From PALSA-350 sp963794165 (GTDB lineage: Bacteria; Acidobacteriota; Terriglobia; Terriglobales; Acidobacteriaceae): a stretch of 64,000 nucleotides of DNA. Within the stretch, counting starts at the first letter, position 1; each line of letters opens with the position of its first letter. The stretch is from the NCBI GenBank assembly GCA_963794165.1, contig CAWCCT010000009.1, positions 310,001 through 374,000 on the forward strand, written 5' to 3'. The translations under genes and the position numbers were made by a program. The notes under the pieces are model-generated. The model searched no databases. It worked only from the letters and a program-made list of their open reading frames with translations, and was not told the DNA's origin. Positions 1-9,200 of this stretch are shown here, one piece after another.

Positions 1-311
1 AGCCCGCGGAAAGCGCTCTCCGACAAATGGCTGTGCGCAGAGATAAAGCCGGGGAGTACGAATTTGCCCTTGGCGTCATACGTGACCTTCGCGGTAGTAC
101 CTGCCGGCGGGTTACCTTTGCCGATGGCTTTGATCCTTCCGTCGTCGCCCACCAGAACGTAGCCGACGAAAGGCGCTGTTTGCCCCGCCTTCATCGTCAG
201 GTTGGTACCGTTGACGATGAGCAGCTTGTCGACAGCGAGCGCGCGGTGGGGAAGCAGCGAAACAGTCAAAACGACTGCAAGAAATAAGCCCCATCGACCG
301 GAAAAGATCAT
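1..311 (-). CDS. Exported amidohydrolase, N-terminal part (runs off the left edge)
   Basis: Reading leftwards from an ATG at 311, an open frame of 103 codons runs off the window edge. Residues 1-26 form a Sec signal peptide (hydrophobic core FLAVVLTVSLL, cleavage near RALA). The next part is the beta-sandwich start of an amidohydrolase (KLLIVNGTNLTM, then VLVGDDGRIKAIG). It reaches the first metal-binding motif as VLPGFISAHSHLSE, where HSH is the usual HxH of this superfamily. The enzyme is probably a periplasmic metal-dependent hydrolase of imidazolonepropionase/TrzA-type fold; the substrate cannot be told. It is divergent from the LssY_C gene. The catalytic C-terminus is not in view. Confidence 0.75.
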   Translation of the reverse strand, partial: MIFSGRWGLFLAVVLTVSLLPHRALAVDKLLIVNGTNLTMKAGQTAPFVGYVLVGDDGRIKAIGKGNPPAGTTAKVTYDAKGKFVLPGFISAHSHLSESAFRG

Positions 312-524
312 TCTCTCGGATCCTCGCTCTATGAGTAGGGGCTATAGACTACCACCGGGCCATTTGGTTGAACTCGTGGAAATGCATGACGCCAACATCG
401 AGACCGCCCGAAAGCCAAATTCCGCCAGCACAAAATAACCCGCCGCCTATAGACTGAAGGCGTTCCCCCGGCAAAATTTAGTGAGAAGGTCAAATTCCTG
501 ACTAGTTGCTCCAAAAACCTTCTG

Positions 525-2825
525 GTGTGCTGTTTCTTGCTTGCATTGGCCGGACTGCAGGCCCCGGCTGAGTCGGTCGCTGTGGGAACCAAGCTAGAAA
601 TTCGTCTTCAGCAGCCGATAAGCTCCTACTCTACCCAAAAGGGTACGAAGATCTCGGGCGTCTTGATCGCTCCATTGACAGAGGACGGCGATATGCTGCT
701 TCCTCTCGGAACTACCGTCGAAGGTTCCGTGACGGAGGTCAGGAAAGTGGGGATTGGCGTCGTCCACGAGACGGCGCGCATCGAATTGCAATTCGACCGC
801 GTGGTGCTCTCCGATGGAGAGAGCGTCCCCTTGCAGTGCAAGGTCATAGAAGTGGAGAATGCGCGCGAGTCTGTGGATGCGCAGGGACGCATTCAGGGTA
901 TACGTTCGACTGCTACCTTGAGCAATCGTGCATCGGGTGTTATCGGCAGCCTCGCCTTTGGCGATCCTATTGCAGCGATCTTCACTACCGCTGCCTCCGC
1001 ATCTGTTCTCCGCTTTTCGGAACCCGAGATTTCGCTCCCTGAAGGCGCGGAATTGATCGCCGAGCTCACCGCCCCTATTGTCCTGCCCAAGGTAGAACCA
1101 ATCCTTGTTCCCCCCATTGCCGCCACACCGGCGGAGAAGAAGGATCTGAGCCAGTTGGTGGAGGAACTGCCCTTCCGGACTTACACCGACAAAAACCATA
1201 TCCCGTCGGATATAACCAACTTGATATTTATCGGCAGCGCGGGTTCGGTGGAGCGCGCATTTGCTGCCAGTGACTGGGTACAAGTTGACTCGATGACCGC
1301 GGAGTCAACGTATGCCACCATCCGCTCGGTGGCCGAGAACCAGGGTTACAAAGGCGCTCCCATGTCTACGCTGTTGTTAGGTGGGCAGGCTCCCGCCTAT
1401 GCCTATGCCAAGACGCTGAATACTTTTTCCAAACGCCATCATCTGCGCATATGGGCAAGCACACTTGACTGGAGCGGCCAGACGGTTTGGACCTCATCCT
1501 CGACGCACGATACGGGCATAGGCTTTTCCAAGAAGAACAAAACATTTATCCACCTGATCGACACCCACATCGACAATGAGCGCGCCAAGGTGGTGAACGA
1601 TCTTATCTTTACCGGGTGTGTGTCGAACGTGCAGCTGGTGGACCGGCCGTGGATTCCGAAGGACGCAACAAATGGAACCGGCGAAGAGCTGATCACGGAT
1701 GGAAGAATTGCGGTGCTGCAGTTGAATGAATGCCGCAGTGCGCAAGACACAACGCAGGTTGCCGCGCAAACCGTGCCCGTCCACGGCAACCGGGCGGATC
1801 GCGTCTCGCGGCAGACGGTGCTTACCCTCAAGAACAATATCCTGCGCGACAACGTTGCCGTCATGACGTATTCCGGCATTCGCACCGGGGTCTCGGAATT
1901 GAAGAAGAAAGACTCTACGCGTCCTCAGAGAAGCATGGACATCGATGGTGAGAAATACACCATCCGTCCTACCGGGCGCCAAACAGACTACGCACTCGCA
2001 TCCGCGCCCATCGAATCGCGCGGCTCCGAGGCTCCGGAAGCATCCGATCGCTGGAAGCCGCCCTCGGTCGAGATTGGCTTTCGCGCATCATGGCTGGGCT
2101 ATACCGGCGGGGACGGCGGCGGCATCGGTTTTATTCTGGACTCGATCGATCCGCCCGGGGAGCAGGTTGTCATCGCCCTCGGCAATTCGCTCGAGAATGG
2201 GTGGAATCTCGGCGGATCCGTCACCATCGATTCACAAAAGTACTTCTCTCACGAATTTAGTTACAACCGCAGCTTCAGCACCTTTCAGATGGGATTGAGT
2301 GTGGTGGACAATGACACCACCACCTCTACTGTGACGACCGCGTTTGCTTTCGCCAACTCCGGGCTGCTCACTTCTCAGGTCGCCTACAACCTTCTCATCA
2401 ACACCCGTCCCAGGAGGTCGCGGCTGCGCCCATATTTCGCCGTCGGGCCGGCTCTGCAGCTCATGCATTTGGATGAGGCGCCCATCAAGAAGGCGCCCAG
2501 CTACTGGCGATTGGGGCTAAGTAACATTGGTCTTCTAAGTGCCGCCTACAACTTCGGGAGCACGCCACCGCTTGAGGGCGGCGGCATCTTCCAGGTCGGA
2601 TTCAATTACGGCGGCGGCATTCGCTATCGAGTAACGCCGCGCTGGATGATCCGGCTGGACTACCGCGAGACGCTTACCTCGCAGCCCGACTTCTGGACCA
2701 AGTCGAAGAACAACATTATCAGTAATATTGAGTTGGATAATGCCACGATGACCTTCGTCGGGCCAGTATTCGCTTCGGCCATGCGCCAGCAGCGCGTCGG
2801 TGGTGGGGTCTCATTTACCTTTTGA
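525..2825 (+). CDS. LssY C-terminal-domain protein fused to an outer-membrane beta-barrel
   Basis: This is a 766-residue exported protein. The N-terminus (CCFLLALAGLQAPAES) is a signal peptide. The called GTG start may be a little late, because the frame stays open upstream and would add a basic n-region (KFLTSCSKN). Residues about 20-190 look like a beta-rich SH3/OmpA-associated module. Residues about 210-400 match the LssY C-terminal domain (TYTDKNHIPSDITNLIFIGS, then ERAFAASDW and YAKTLNTFSKRHHLR). Residues about 510-766 alternate hydrophobic and polar residues, are rich in Gly and aromatics, and end in SFTF, as outer-membrane barrels do. LssY_C has no assigned reaction. Domain calls rest on motif recall and are good for LssY_C, moderate for the barrel. 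Confidence 0.75.
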   Translation: MCCFLLALAGLQAPAESVAVGTKLEIRLQQPISSYSTQKGTKISGVLIAPLTEDGDMLLPLGTTVEGSVTEVRKVGIGVVHETARIELQFDRVVLSDGESVPLQCKVIEVENARESVDAQGRIQGIRSTATLSNRASGVIGSLAFGDPIAAIFTTAASASVLRFSEPEISLPEGAELIAELTAPIVLPKVEPILVPPIAATPAEKKDLSQLVEELPFRTYTDKNHIPSDITNLIFIGSAGSVERAFAASDWVQVDSMTAESTYATIRSVAENQGYKGAPMSTLLLGGQAPAYAYAKTLNTFSKRHHLRIWASTLDWSGQTVWTSSSTHDTGIGFSKKNKTFIHLIDTHIDNERAKVVNDLIFTGCVSNVQLVDRPWIPKDATNGTGEELITDGRIAVLQLNECRSAQDTTQVAAQTVPVHGNRADRVSRQTVLTLKNNILRDNVAVMTYSGIRTGVSELKKKDSTRPQRSMDIDGEKYTIRPTGRQTDYALASAPIESRGSEAPEASDRWKPPSVEIGFRASWLGYTGGDGGGIGFILDSIDPPGEQVVIALGNSLENGWNLGGSVTIDSQKYFSHEFSYNRSFSTFQMGLSVVDNDTTTSTVTTAFAFANSGLLTSQVAYNLLINTRPRRSRLRPYFAVGPALQLMHLDEAPIKKAPSYWRLGLSNIGLLSAAYNFGSTPPLEGGGIFQVGFNYGGGIRYRVTPRWMIRLDYRETLTSQPDFWTKSKNNIISNIELDNATMTFVGPVFASAMRQQRVGGGVSFTF

Positions 2826-2855
2826 AAGATTGTCTGCCAGTAATTAGGAGGACTC

Positions 2856-4298
2856 ATGAACGCGGATGAATTTCGCGAAGTTGGGCACCGGGTGGTAGAC
2901 CTGTTGGCCGAGTACCTGGAGGGCATCGAAGAAAAACCAGTGTTTTCCAGCCTTGAGCCCGCAGCGCTTACCCAGCTTTTTGCTGAGCCGCTCCCGCGAG
3001 ATTCCAGTTCAGCGGAGAATGTGTTGGCTGAGTTGGAGCAAAAGCTTCTTCCCAATTGCACCCAGGTCGGGCATCCGGGCTACATGGGGCTGATTACTCC
3101 TTCACCTAGCCCAATCGGCATCATCGCAGACTTTATTTGTTCCGCCCTTAACCAGAATATCGGAACCTATACGATCGGCCCAGCCGCGGTGGCTATGGAG
3201 CGGCGCACGGTTCGCTGGCTCACTGAACTGGCCGGCTACGACGGGAGCGCCGGGGGCAACCTGACGAGTGGCGGCATGATGGCAAACTTCATCGCGCTTA
3301 AGTTGGCGCGGGACTCTGTCTCCGGCGACCGGATCCAGCAAGATGGGGTGGAGCAACGCTGGGCAGTGTACGCCTCGGAGGAGCGGCACGTCTCGGTTGA
3401 TAAGGCAGTCGACGCGGTGGGGCTGGGGCGGAAAGCGCTGCGTGCGCTGCCCACCGACTCGGAATTTCGCGTGCGCCTCGATGCGCTGGAGACGGCCATT
3501 GTGGAGGATCGTAAACGCGGGGTTCGACCGATGTGCATCGTGGGCATTTTCGGAACGACCAACACGGGGTCAATCGACGACCTGCGCGAGCTGCGCAGGA
3601 TCGCTGACCGCGAAGGAATGTGGCTGCACGCCGATGCTGCCTATGGCGGCGGTATGTTGCTCTCCCATTCGTGGCCAATGAGAAATCAAGGTCTGGAGCT
3701 AGCGGATTCGGTCACCATTGATCCTCACAAGTGGTTCTACGCGCCGCTCGATGCGGGTGCAATCCTGGTCAAGGATGATCGTCGCTTGACCGCGTCTTTT
3801 GGCCTCAAGCCTGCGTATTTGACAGACGAAGCCGATCGCGCGCATGAGCGCTACCAATACTATGTTCACAGCTTCGAGCAATCGAGACGTTTTCGCGGAC
3901 TCAAGGTGTGGATGAGTTTCAAGCGGTACGGCGCAGACCAGATCGGCGAATGGATAGACAATAATGTGCGCCAGGCGAAGCATCTTTATTCTCTGGTAGC
4001 AGAACATCCTGACTTCGAGGCGGCCTGTGCACCGCCCCTCTCGGCGATCTGTATTCGATATCGGGGCGGCGGCCTGGACGAAGCGCAATCCAGGGACCTG
4101 CACGGTGAGGTGGCGAAGCGGGTCGAGGAAAGTGGCAAGTTTTGGTTTTCGACCACCGAGCTAAAAGGAAAAATGTATTTCCGCATCAGCCCAGTGAATT
4201 TCCGCACTCGCATGGAACACATGGACCAACTCTTGCAATTGCTGGAGCACGAATGTAGTTCCGTCCTGCAGAGCATGAGCAGCAACTCGAGCGTGTAA
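2856..4298 (+). CDS. Pyridoxal-phosphate-dependent group II decarboxylase (aromatic-L-amino-acid / glutamate decarboxylase family)
   Basis: The 480-residue length is normal for group II PLP decarboxylases. Landmarks are the N-terminal FREVGHRVVDLLAEYL helix, the HPGYMGLITPSPSP substrate-pocket segment, NLTSGGMMANFIAL, the cofactor-aspartate stretch WLHADAAYGGG and the Schiff-base lysine in TIDPHKWFY (Lys292). It probably decarboxylates an aromatic or related amino acid in the cytoplasm. Family members differ in substrate and some are aldehyde synthases, so substrate is unassigned. An AGGAGG ribosome-binding site lies 4 nt before the ATG. It sits 30 bp after the LssY_C gene and may be co-transcribed with it. 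It ends before a large palindromic repeat. Confidence 0.9.
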   Translation: MNADEFREVGHRVVDLLAEYLEGIEEKPVFSSLEPAALTQLFAEPLPRDSSSAENVLAELEQKLLPNCTQVGHPGYMGLITPSPSPIGIIADFICSALNQNIGTYTIGPAAVAMERRTVRWLTELAGYDGSAGGNLTSGGMMANFIALKLARDSVSGDRIQQDGVEQRWAVYASEERHVSVDKAVDAVGLGRKALRALPTDSEFRVRLDALETAIVEDRKRGVRPMCIVGIFGTTNTGSIDDLRELRRIADREGMWLHADAAYGGGMLLSHSWPMRNQGLELADSVTIDPHKWFYAPLDAGAILVKDDRRLTASFGLKPAYLTDEADRAHERYQYYVHSFEQSRRFRGLKVWMSFKRYGADQIGEWIDNNVRQAKHLYSLVAEHPDFEAACAPPLSAICIRYRGGGLDEAQSRDLHGEVAKRVEESGKFWFSTTELKGKMYFRISPVNFRTRMEHMDQLLQLLEHECSSVLQSMSSNSSV

Positions 4299-4318
4299 GC
4301 CGAGAGGGTTTCCGGACC

Positions 4319-4489
4319 TGCCACGAAGGCCGGGTGCCCCACATCTCGCTCGTTTTTCGCGAGATGTGGGATACCACTGCACCTTCCCTCTGACTCTCGA
4401 TTCATTCGACGCACTTAACGGTCAACCTCGATGGTATCCCACATCTCGCGAAAAACGAGCGAGATGTGGGGCACCCGGCCTTCGTGGCA
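4319..4489. repeat. 58-bp inverted repeat built from a CCCACATCTCGC hairpin element
   Basis: Positions 4319-4376 and 4432-4489 are reverse complements with no mismatch seen, separated by 55 bp. Each arm contains its own smaller hairpin: CCCACATCTCGC, a 9-nt loop, then GCGAGATGTGGG. The same hairpin core recurs at 46460-46512 and, changed, at 58605-58632 and 59147-59180. It lies between two convergent genes (ends 4298 and 4534). It could act as a bidirectional terminator or be a REP/BIME-like element. Confidence 0.85.
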
Positions 4490-4533
4490 CGCCCGGAAGT
4501 GATAATTCTTGCGGGCTGCGTGGCGCGTTGATC

Positions 4534-5427
4534 TTAAGGATGCAGCACCAGCGTTTGTTCCAGGCGGAAAGTTAGCGAAGTTTCAGCGGGCACGCTAATC
4601 TGTTTACCCCTGGTAAAAAGCTGCGTAAGCGCACCGCCTCCAGCCCCTGCCAGGGCCCCGATCCCGGCGCCCTTGCCGCCTCCAAAAACAGCGCCCATGA
4701 GAGCTCCGATACCCGCGCCTCCGCCGGTTAATTCGGCAGTACGGCGGTTCAAGCCCAGACCGCTTTTATTGCTCTCGGTTATAGACGAACTATCCACGCG
4801 ATATTCCTCGCCGTGAACATCGATGGAATAGAGGTCCAAAATTAAGTCCGGTGAATGTACCGCCCCGCCGCTGCGAACATTGCTGACCACTAACTTGGCG
4901 TGAGTACCCGCCGGAATCGCAACAGCGCCCGAACTGCCGATGACCGCCTCCTGAATCGTTGCGGGATAAAGTTGACCCGAAGCATCGGAGCCGGCCTCGA
5001 TGGAGTTCGACGTGAGAACGACGATGTTGGTGCCCTGGGGAATGACTATTGATGGGATGTGTTGCGAAGCAGTGGAGCTCGGCGAACTGGTGAAGATCAG
5101 GGAACTGACGTCGCGAAGCGGAAACTGATAATCGATGCCTCCGCTACCTTCAAACGCGATGACGTCTTCCCCATTCAATTGGCCGGAGTAGTTTTTCCCA
5201 TTGTGTAACGTGATGTTGTCGGCAGTGTTGGAAAACACCAGAGACTGAATATCCGAAACCGGAAACTGGTAGCCGATTCCCTGGTTATCTGTGAACGAGA
5301 GTTTGCCGCCGGAGGGAGGCGTAAAGCGTCCGGAGTAGCTGACGCCATTGTGGAGAACAATGATGTCCGCCCTGGCGGCGGTGGCTGAGAAAAAGGCACA
5401 AAGCAAAACTTGAGCGAGCAGTTTCAT
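4534..5427 (-). CDS. Exported protein with two LHNG...YSG repeats and a glycine zipper
   Basis: The 297-residue protein has a Sec signal peptide (LLAQVLLCAFFSATAARA). Two internal repeats follow, each about 45 residues: IVLHNGVSYSGRF ... GIGYQFPVSDIQSLVF and ITLHNGKNYSGQL ... GIDYQFPLRDVSSLIF. The middle part (VIPQGTNIVVLTSNSIEAGS ... AIPAGTHAKLVVSNV) resembles the TrbI/SH3-like modules seen in acidobacterial surface proteins. Residues about 235-270 form a Gly-rich zipper (GGGAGIGALMGAVFGGGKGAGIG, shown as spaced glycines) that could insert in or sit against a membrane. No function is assigned. It is divergent from the toxin-antitoxin pair. Confidence 0.65.
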   Translation of the reverse strand: MKLLAQVLLCAFFSATAARADIIVLHNGVSYSGRFTPPSGGKLSFTDNQGIGYQFPVSDIQSLVFSNTADNITLHNGKNYSGQLNGEDVIAFEGSGGIDYQFPLRDVSSLIFTSSPSSTASQHIPSIVIPQGTNIVVLTSNSIEAGSDASGQLYPATIQEAVIGSSGAVAIPAGTHAKLVVSNVRSGGAVHSPDLILDLYSIDVHGEEYRVDSSSITESNKSGLGLNRRTAELTGGGAGIGALMGAVFGGGKGAGIGALAGAGGGALTQLFTRGKQISVPAETSLTFRLEQTLVLHP

Positions 5428-5542
5428 TCCAGGTCCCCTCGTAACGAAAAAAGCTTAGCGTATATGACAGCAGTACAGTGAACAATTTTGTCACGGCTAA
5501 GCGCGGGAATGATTTAGCCCCAGTTTGCAATAGGTTTGACAT

Positions 5543-5561
5543 GTGTCACAAAATGTGGCAC
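5543..5561. promoter_or_regulatory. Candidate antitoxin operator: two GTGNCAC palindromes 12 bp apart
   Basis: GTGTCAC at 5543-5549 and GTGGCAC at 5555-5561 are each palindromic and are spaced about one helical turn apart. They lie just upstream of the ATG at 5570. A TTGACA hexamer lies at 5536-5541. This is the usual place for autorepression of type II toxin-antitoxin operons. It is seen by eye only. Confidence 0.4.
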
Positions 5562-5569
5562 GTTATTCT

Positions 5570-5806
5570 ATGCCTAGAATCAACCTTCGTGAGCTTCGAG
5601 ACACTCGCCAATTGAAGGCGTGGCTTCGCTCCGGCAAGACAGTCGAGCTCCACGAACGAAACCGCCTTCTTGCGTGCATCGTTCCTCAGCCGGCGCATGC
5701 CGAACCGAAGGAATGGCCTGACTTCGGTGGCCGGGTTCAGAAGCTTTTTGGAGAACGCTCTCTGCCGGGTGCAGATCTACTAATCGAGGAGCGCGGCCGC
5801 TTTTGA
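5570..5806 (+). CDS. Type II antitoxin (Phd/VapB-like)
   Basis: The ATG at 5570 gives a 78-residue protein beginning MPRINLRELRDTRQLKAWL. The N-terminal half has the short strand-helix pattern of Phd/YefM or VapB DNA-binding domains, with KTVELHERNRLLACIVP resembling the core strand of prevent-host-death proteins. The C-terminal half is the expected toxin-binding tail. The reading frame also runs back to a GTG at 5543, but that start would put the candidate operator inside the gene, so the ATG is preferred. No clear ribosome-binding site is seen. It overlaps the toxin by 4 nt (TTGA), which supports translational coupling. Confidence 0.75.
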   Translation: MPRINLRELRDTRQLKAWLRSGKTVELHERNRLLACIVPQPAHAEPKEWPDFGGRVQKLFGERSLPGADLLIEERGRF

Positions 5807-6228
5807 CCGTCTACGCGGATACCAGCGTTTTCGTCTCCTTATACTTGCCTGATGCCCACTCAAAGGAAGCACAGAAGCACATGGAGCGCCACCCGCGTGT
5901 TTGGTTGACACCACTGCACCGCGTTGAGTGGACACACGCGATCGGCCAGCACGTGTTTCAACACAAGATTACTCTGCGGGAAGCCCAAGCAGTCTACGCG
6001 GATTTCGAGCGCGACCGAGAAGCTGGAGTGTGGATCGAAACAAGCGTGTCAGAAAGAGCATTTGACACATGTACTGCTATCGCTCGCAATCGCGTGGCAA
6101 AGCTCGGGGTCAGGACTCTCGACACACTCCACGTGGCGCTAGCGCTGGAACTGAAGGCCGCTCATTTTTGGACGTTTGACCACCGCCAAGCCAGACTGGC
6201 GGAAGCAGAAGGCCTAAAGGCTTTATAA
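5803..6228 (+). CDS. vapC: PIN-domain ribonuclease toxin, VapC type
   Basis: The 141-residue length is typical of VapC. The PIN acidic quartet is visible: Asp6 (YADTSVFV), Glu42 (HRVEWTHA), Asp107 (RTLDTLHVA) and Asp126 (WTFDHRQARLA). VapC toxins are Mg-dependent endoribonucleases, often of tRNA anticodon loops, and are held inactive by the antitoxin encoded upstream. The start is TTG, overlapping the antitoxin stop. The gene converges on the TonB receptor with a gap of only 4 bp. The RNA target is unknown. Confidence 0.9.
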   Translation: MTVYADTSVFVSLYLPDAHSKEAQKHMERHPRVWLTPLHRVEWTHAIGQHVFQHKITLREAQAVYADFERDREAGVWIETSVSERAFDTCTAIARNRVAKLGVRTLDTLHVALALELKAAHFWTFDHRQARLAEAEGLKAL

Positions 6229-6232
6229 GCTG

Positions 6233-9200
6233 CTAGAAAAGAATCTTCAATCCGAACTGGATCTGCCGCGAGGTCGTTGCCGTAGCGCTGATGACCCCGG
6301 CTGTCGGCGATACCGTAGCTTCAGCCGTAGGGGTCTTCGGCGTTGGTCCGGAGCTATAGACAACCGGGTTCGGAGTAGTGAAGTTGGAGTGATTGAGCAC
6401 GTTGAAGAACTCCGCCCGGAACTGCGCCCGCAGCCGTTCATGGATGGCCGTGCTCTTGGCCAGCGAAAGATCTAACTCCGAAAGCCCCGGGCCGGTGAGC
6501 GTATCTCGGCCCACGTTCCCGAATGTGCCCGAGTCGGGGGCACTGAAGGCAGCAGGATTGAACCACTGCTGCACGGTCTTGGCGTAGAGCGGGCCGCTAA
6601 ACCCGCGCGTGCGGTTGGGCCGCACGGGGTTGCGCGTGTCCCCGTTGCCGGTCGGATTGTAGCCCAGCTGCGGCGAGAGTGGGAAACCGCTCTGCAAGGT
6701 CGCGATCCCGCTGACCGACCAACCATCAACCAACTGCCTGGCTGCCGGGTTTGCCGCCAGCACGTGGCTGAAAGGCAGTTCCCAGGTGCCATTGATAGCG
6801 CCCGCGTGGCGGATATTGGTGGCCGCCGGTCCGTAGTCGAGGCCGGGATTTCCCGGGTACATAACGAATGCTGGAGTGTTTGCCGATACGCTGGTATTCC
6901 AGGCCGAGCCGTCATCGAGATTGCTGGCAAAGGTGTAAACCCCGCGTAGTTGCAACCCGTGCGCCAACTGCCGCCGCACATCGACCTCCAGACCGTTATA
7001 GTTACTGATCCCCTGCGAAACCCAGGAGGTGGTATTGGCCACCTTGGGGTTGGCCTTGGTGGTTGACGGATAAAACACAGTTCCCGGCGCAAGCGTTGCC
7101 GGGCATCCCGGCGCCGGGCAGACCACGGTAGCGGGTGTGTTCTGGTCCTCGGAAAGTATCTGATGGTATCCGTGCGAGCCCACATAGCCGATGGTGAGCG
7201 ACGTAGCCGGCGCGACCTGCTGCTCAATCTTGAATGTCCAGGCAAGAACCGTGGGAGTGTCGATGTCCGGCTGCACATTGCTGGGCGAGATCTGTCCGCT
7301 GCCGGGGGTGGTTCCACTCGCCAGGCTGGCAAGCTTATCCACCGTGGTGTTGCTGAACGACAACGTGGTATTGAAGGGCGCAGTCTGGTCCAGCCGGTAA
7401 TCCAGCGCGTCGAGCAGTGCGCGGTGTACGCCGAAGTTAGCCCGCAAAGCAGTCTTGCCATTGCCAAAAACATCGTAGGCCACGCCGATGCGCGGCTCTG
7501 GCATAAACTTCGCCCGGTTGTCGGAAAGAGCGGAGCTGCCGACGGTAGGATTCGTATTGATGACGCCGTTGGTAAAGCCATAGTTAGAGGCCCGGCTGTG
7601 GGCCTCATTCCAGCCGTTGGTCGACTCGAAACGGAATCCGCCGCGAAGCTCAAGGCGAGGTGTTGCCTTCCAGGTGTCCTCAATGAAGCCGGCTCCGAAC
7701 AGAGACCGCCAGCCAAGCTCGGTTGGCGCAGGCACAACCGTAAAGGTCGCGACGGTTCCCTTAAGGAAGGCGCTGAGGGTCGAGAAAGACGCCTGTCCAT
7801 ACTGGTTCTGGGCCAGGTTGTCATTGGATTGCAGCCGCTGCAGCCACGCGCCGACTTCAACCTGGTGTCGTCCGTGGGTCCAGAAAACATGCTCGTCTAC
7901 CGTGAACAGGTTGCGTACCGCCTGGTTGTTGCTGCCGGTGTTCGCGCCCGCGAGCGTAACCTGGGACGCGCCATTCGATGCCGTGCTCCCCGAGATCACG
8001 ATGGCGCCGACTGGCTCGCCTGCAATCCATCCCGGCACGGACTCGGGCGCCTGGCCGGTAAAGTAATAGGCGGCCCGGGAATAGCCGACCCGCAGCGTAT
8101 TGAGCAGGTTGGGTGAAAAGACGTGCTGCTCCTGCGCGCTCACCACCTGCTCGCGCAACCGCTCGAAGATGGTCGAGTAGGGGTTTTGCGAGGGAGTATT
8201 GGCATCACTGTCATCCACCGTGTAGACGCCGAAGAGCAGATCGTTCGGCGTGAGGTTGGCGTCAATCCGCGTCGTCCCAAAGTCCTCGCGCACGTGCTGT
8301 GGCGGATTGGCAAAAGCCTCTGCGATGCCGCTTGCGGTGCCATTGGGGTTGAGCAGCTCGGGACCGTTGGCCACCGGCCATAACGCGAGCAGCGGCCGGA
8401 CGTCGGCGGAGGCAGCTGCGCGCGAGGCATTGTCCGGAACAAAGCTGACAGCGCTAAGACCGAGATGCTGACGGTAACCTTCGTAGTTACCAAATCCGAA
8501 TAGCTTGTCGTGGCGCAGAGGCCCGCCCAGTGCCGCGCCAAAATCATTCCGCTGAAACTCCGGGATCTGTGCCTGGTCGAAGTAGTTGCGCGCATCCAGG
8601 GCGCTATTGCGCAGAAATTCGTACACCGAGCCGTGGAGTTTGTTTCCACCGGACGCAGTAATGATCGATACCTGCGCGCCGGTTCGCTTGCCATAGTTTG
8701 CGCCATAGGTGTCGCTGAGCACGTTGAATTCGCGGACTGCGTCCACCCCCAGCAGCTGCCCGCTGGTGCCACCCGGGGTGACGTTGATGAGCGAAGCTCC
8801 GGTGTACTCGATACCGTTCAGCAGGAAGAGATTGTCCTGTGGCCGTCTTCCGGAGACAGAGTACATATTGCCGACGGAAGAGTTGGAAGTGCCCACGCCG
8901 CCCGAACGCTGGGTGGTGTAGCTGACCGACGCCGGGTTCAACTGGATAAGCTGGTCGAAGCTGCGGCCGTTGAGTGGCAGTTCCTTTACCTGTCGCTCAT
9001 CCACCAGTCCTTGGTTCTGAAGCGTGGAGGTATCAACGGTCGCCGGCGTATCTACCACGGAGACAGATTGCTGCACACTTCCGACGGTGAGCGTAAGGTG
9101 TAGCTGGACATTCTGGCCAACAGTAAGCGCGATTCCGGTGCGGCTGAGTGGGGCGAACCCATCCCGGGAAACAGAAACGGTATACACGCCCACAGCCACC

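Noticed and set aside
594..1283. 229-codon minus-strand frame
   Set aside because: It is antisense to the LssY_C gene, whose protein has clear domains and a signal peptide.
6472..7890. Minus-strand open frame of 472 codons
   Set aside because: It is an out-of-frame shadow of the TonB receptor gene, rich in Arg, Ser and Pro without domain pattern.
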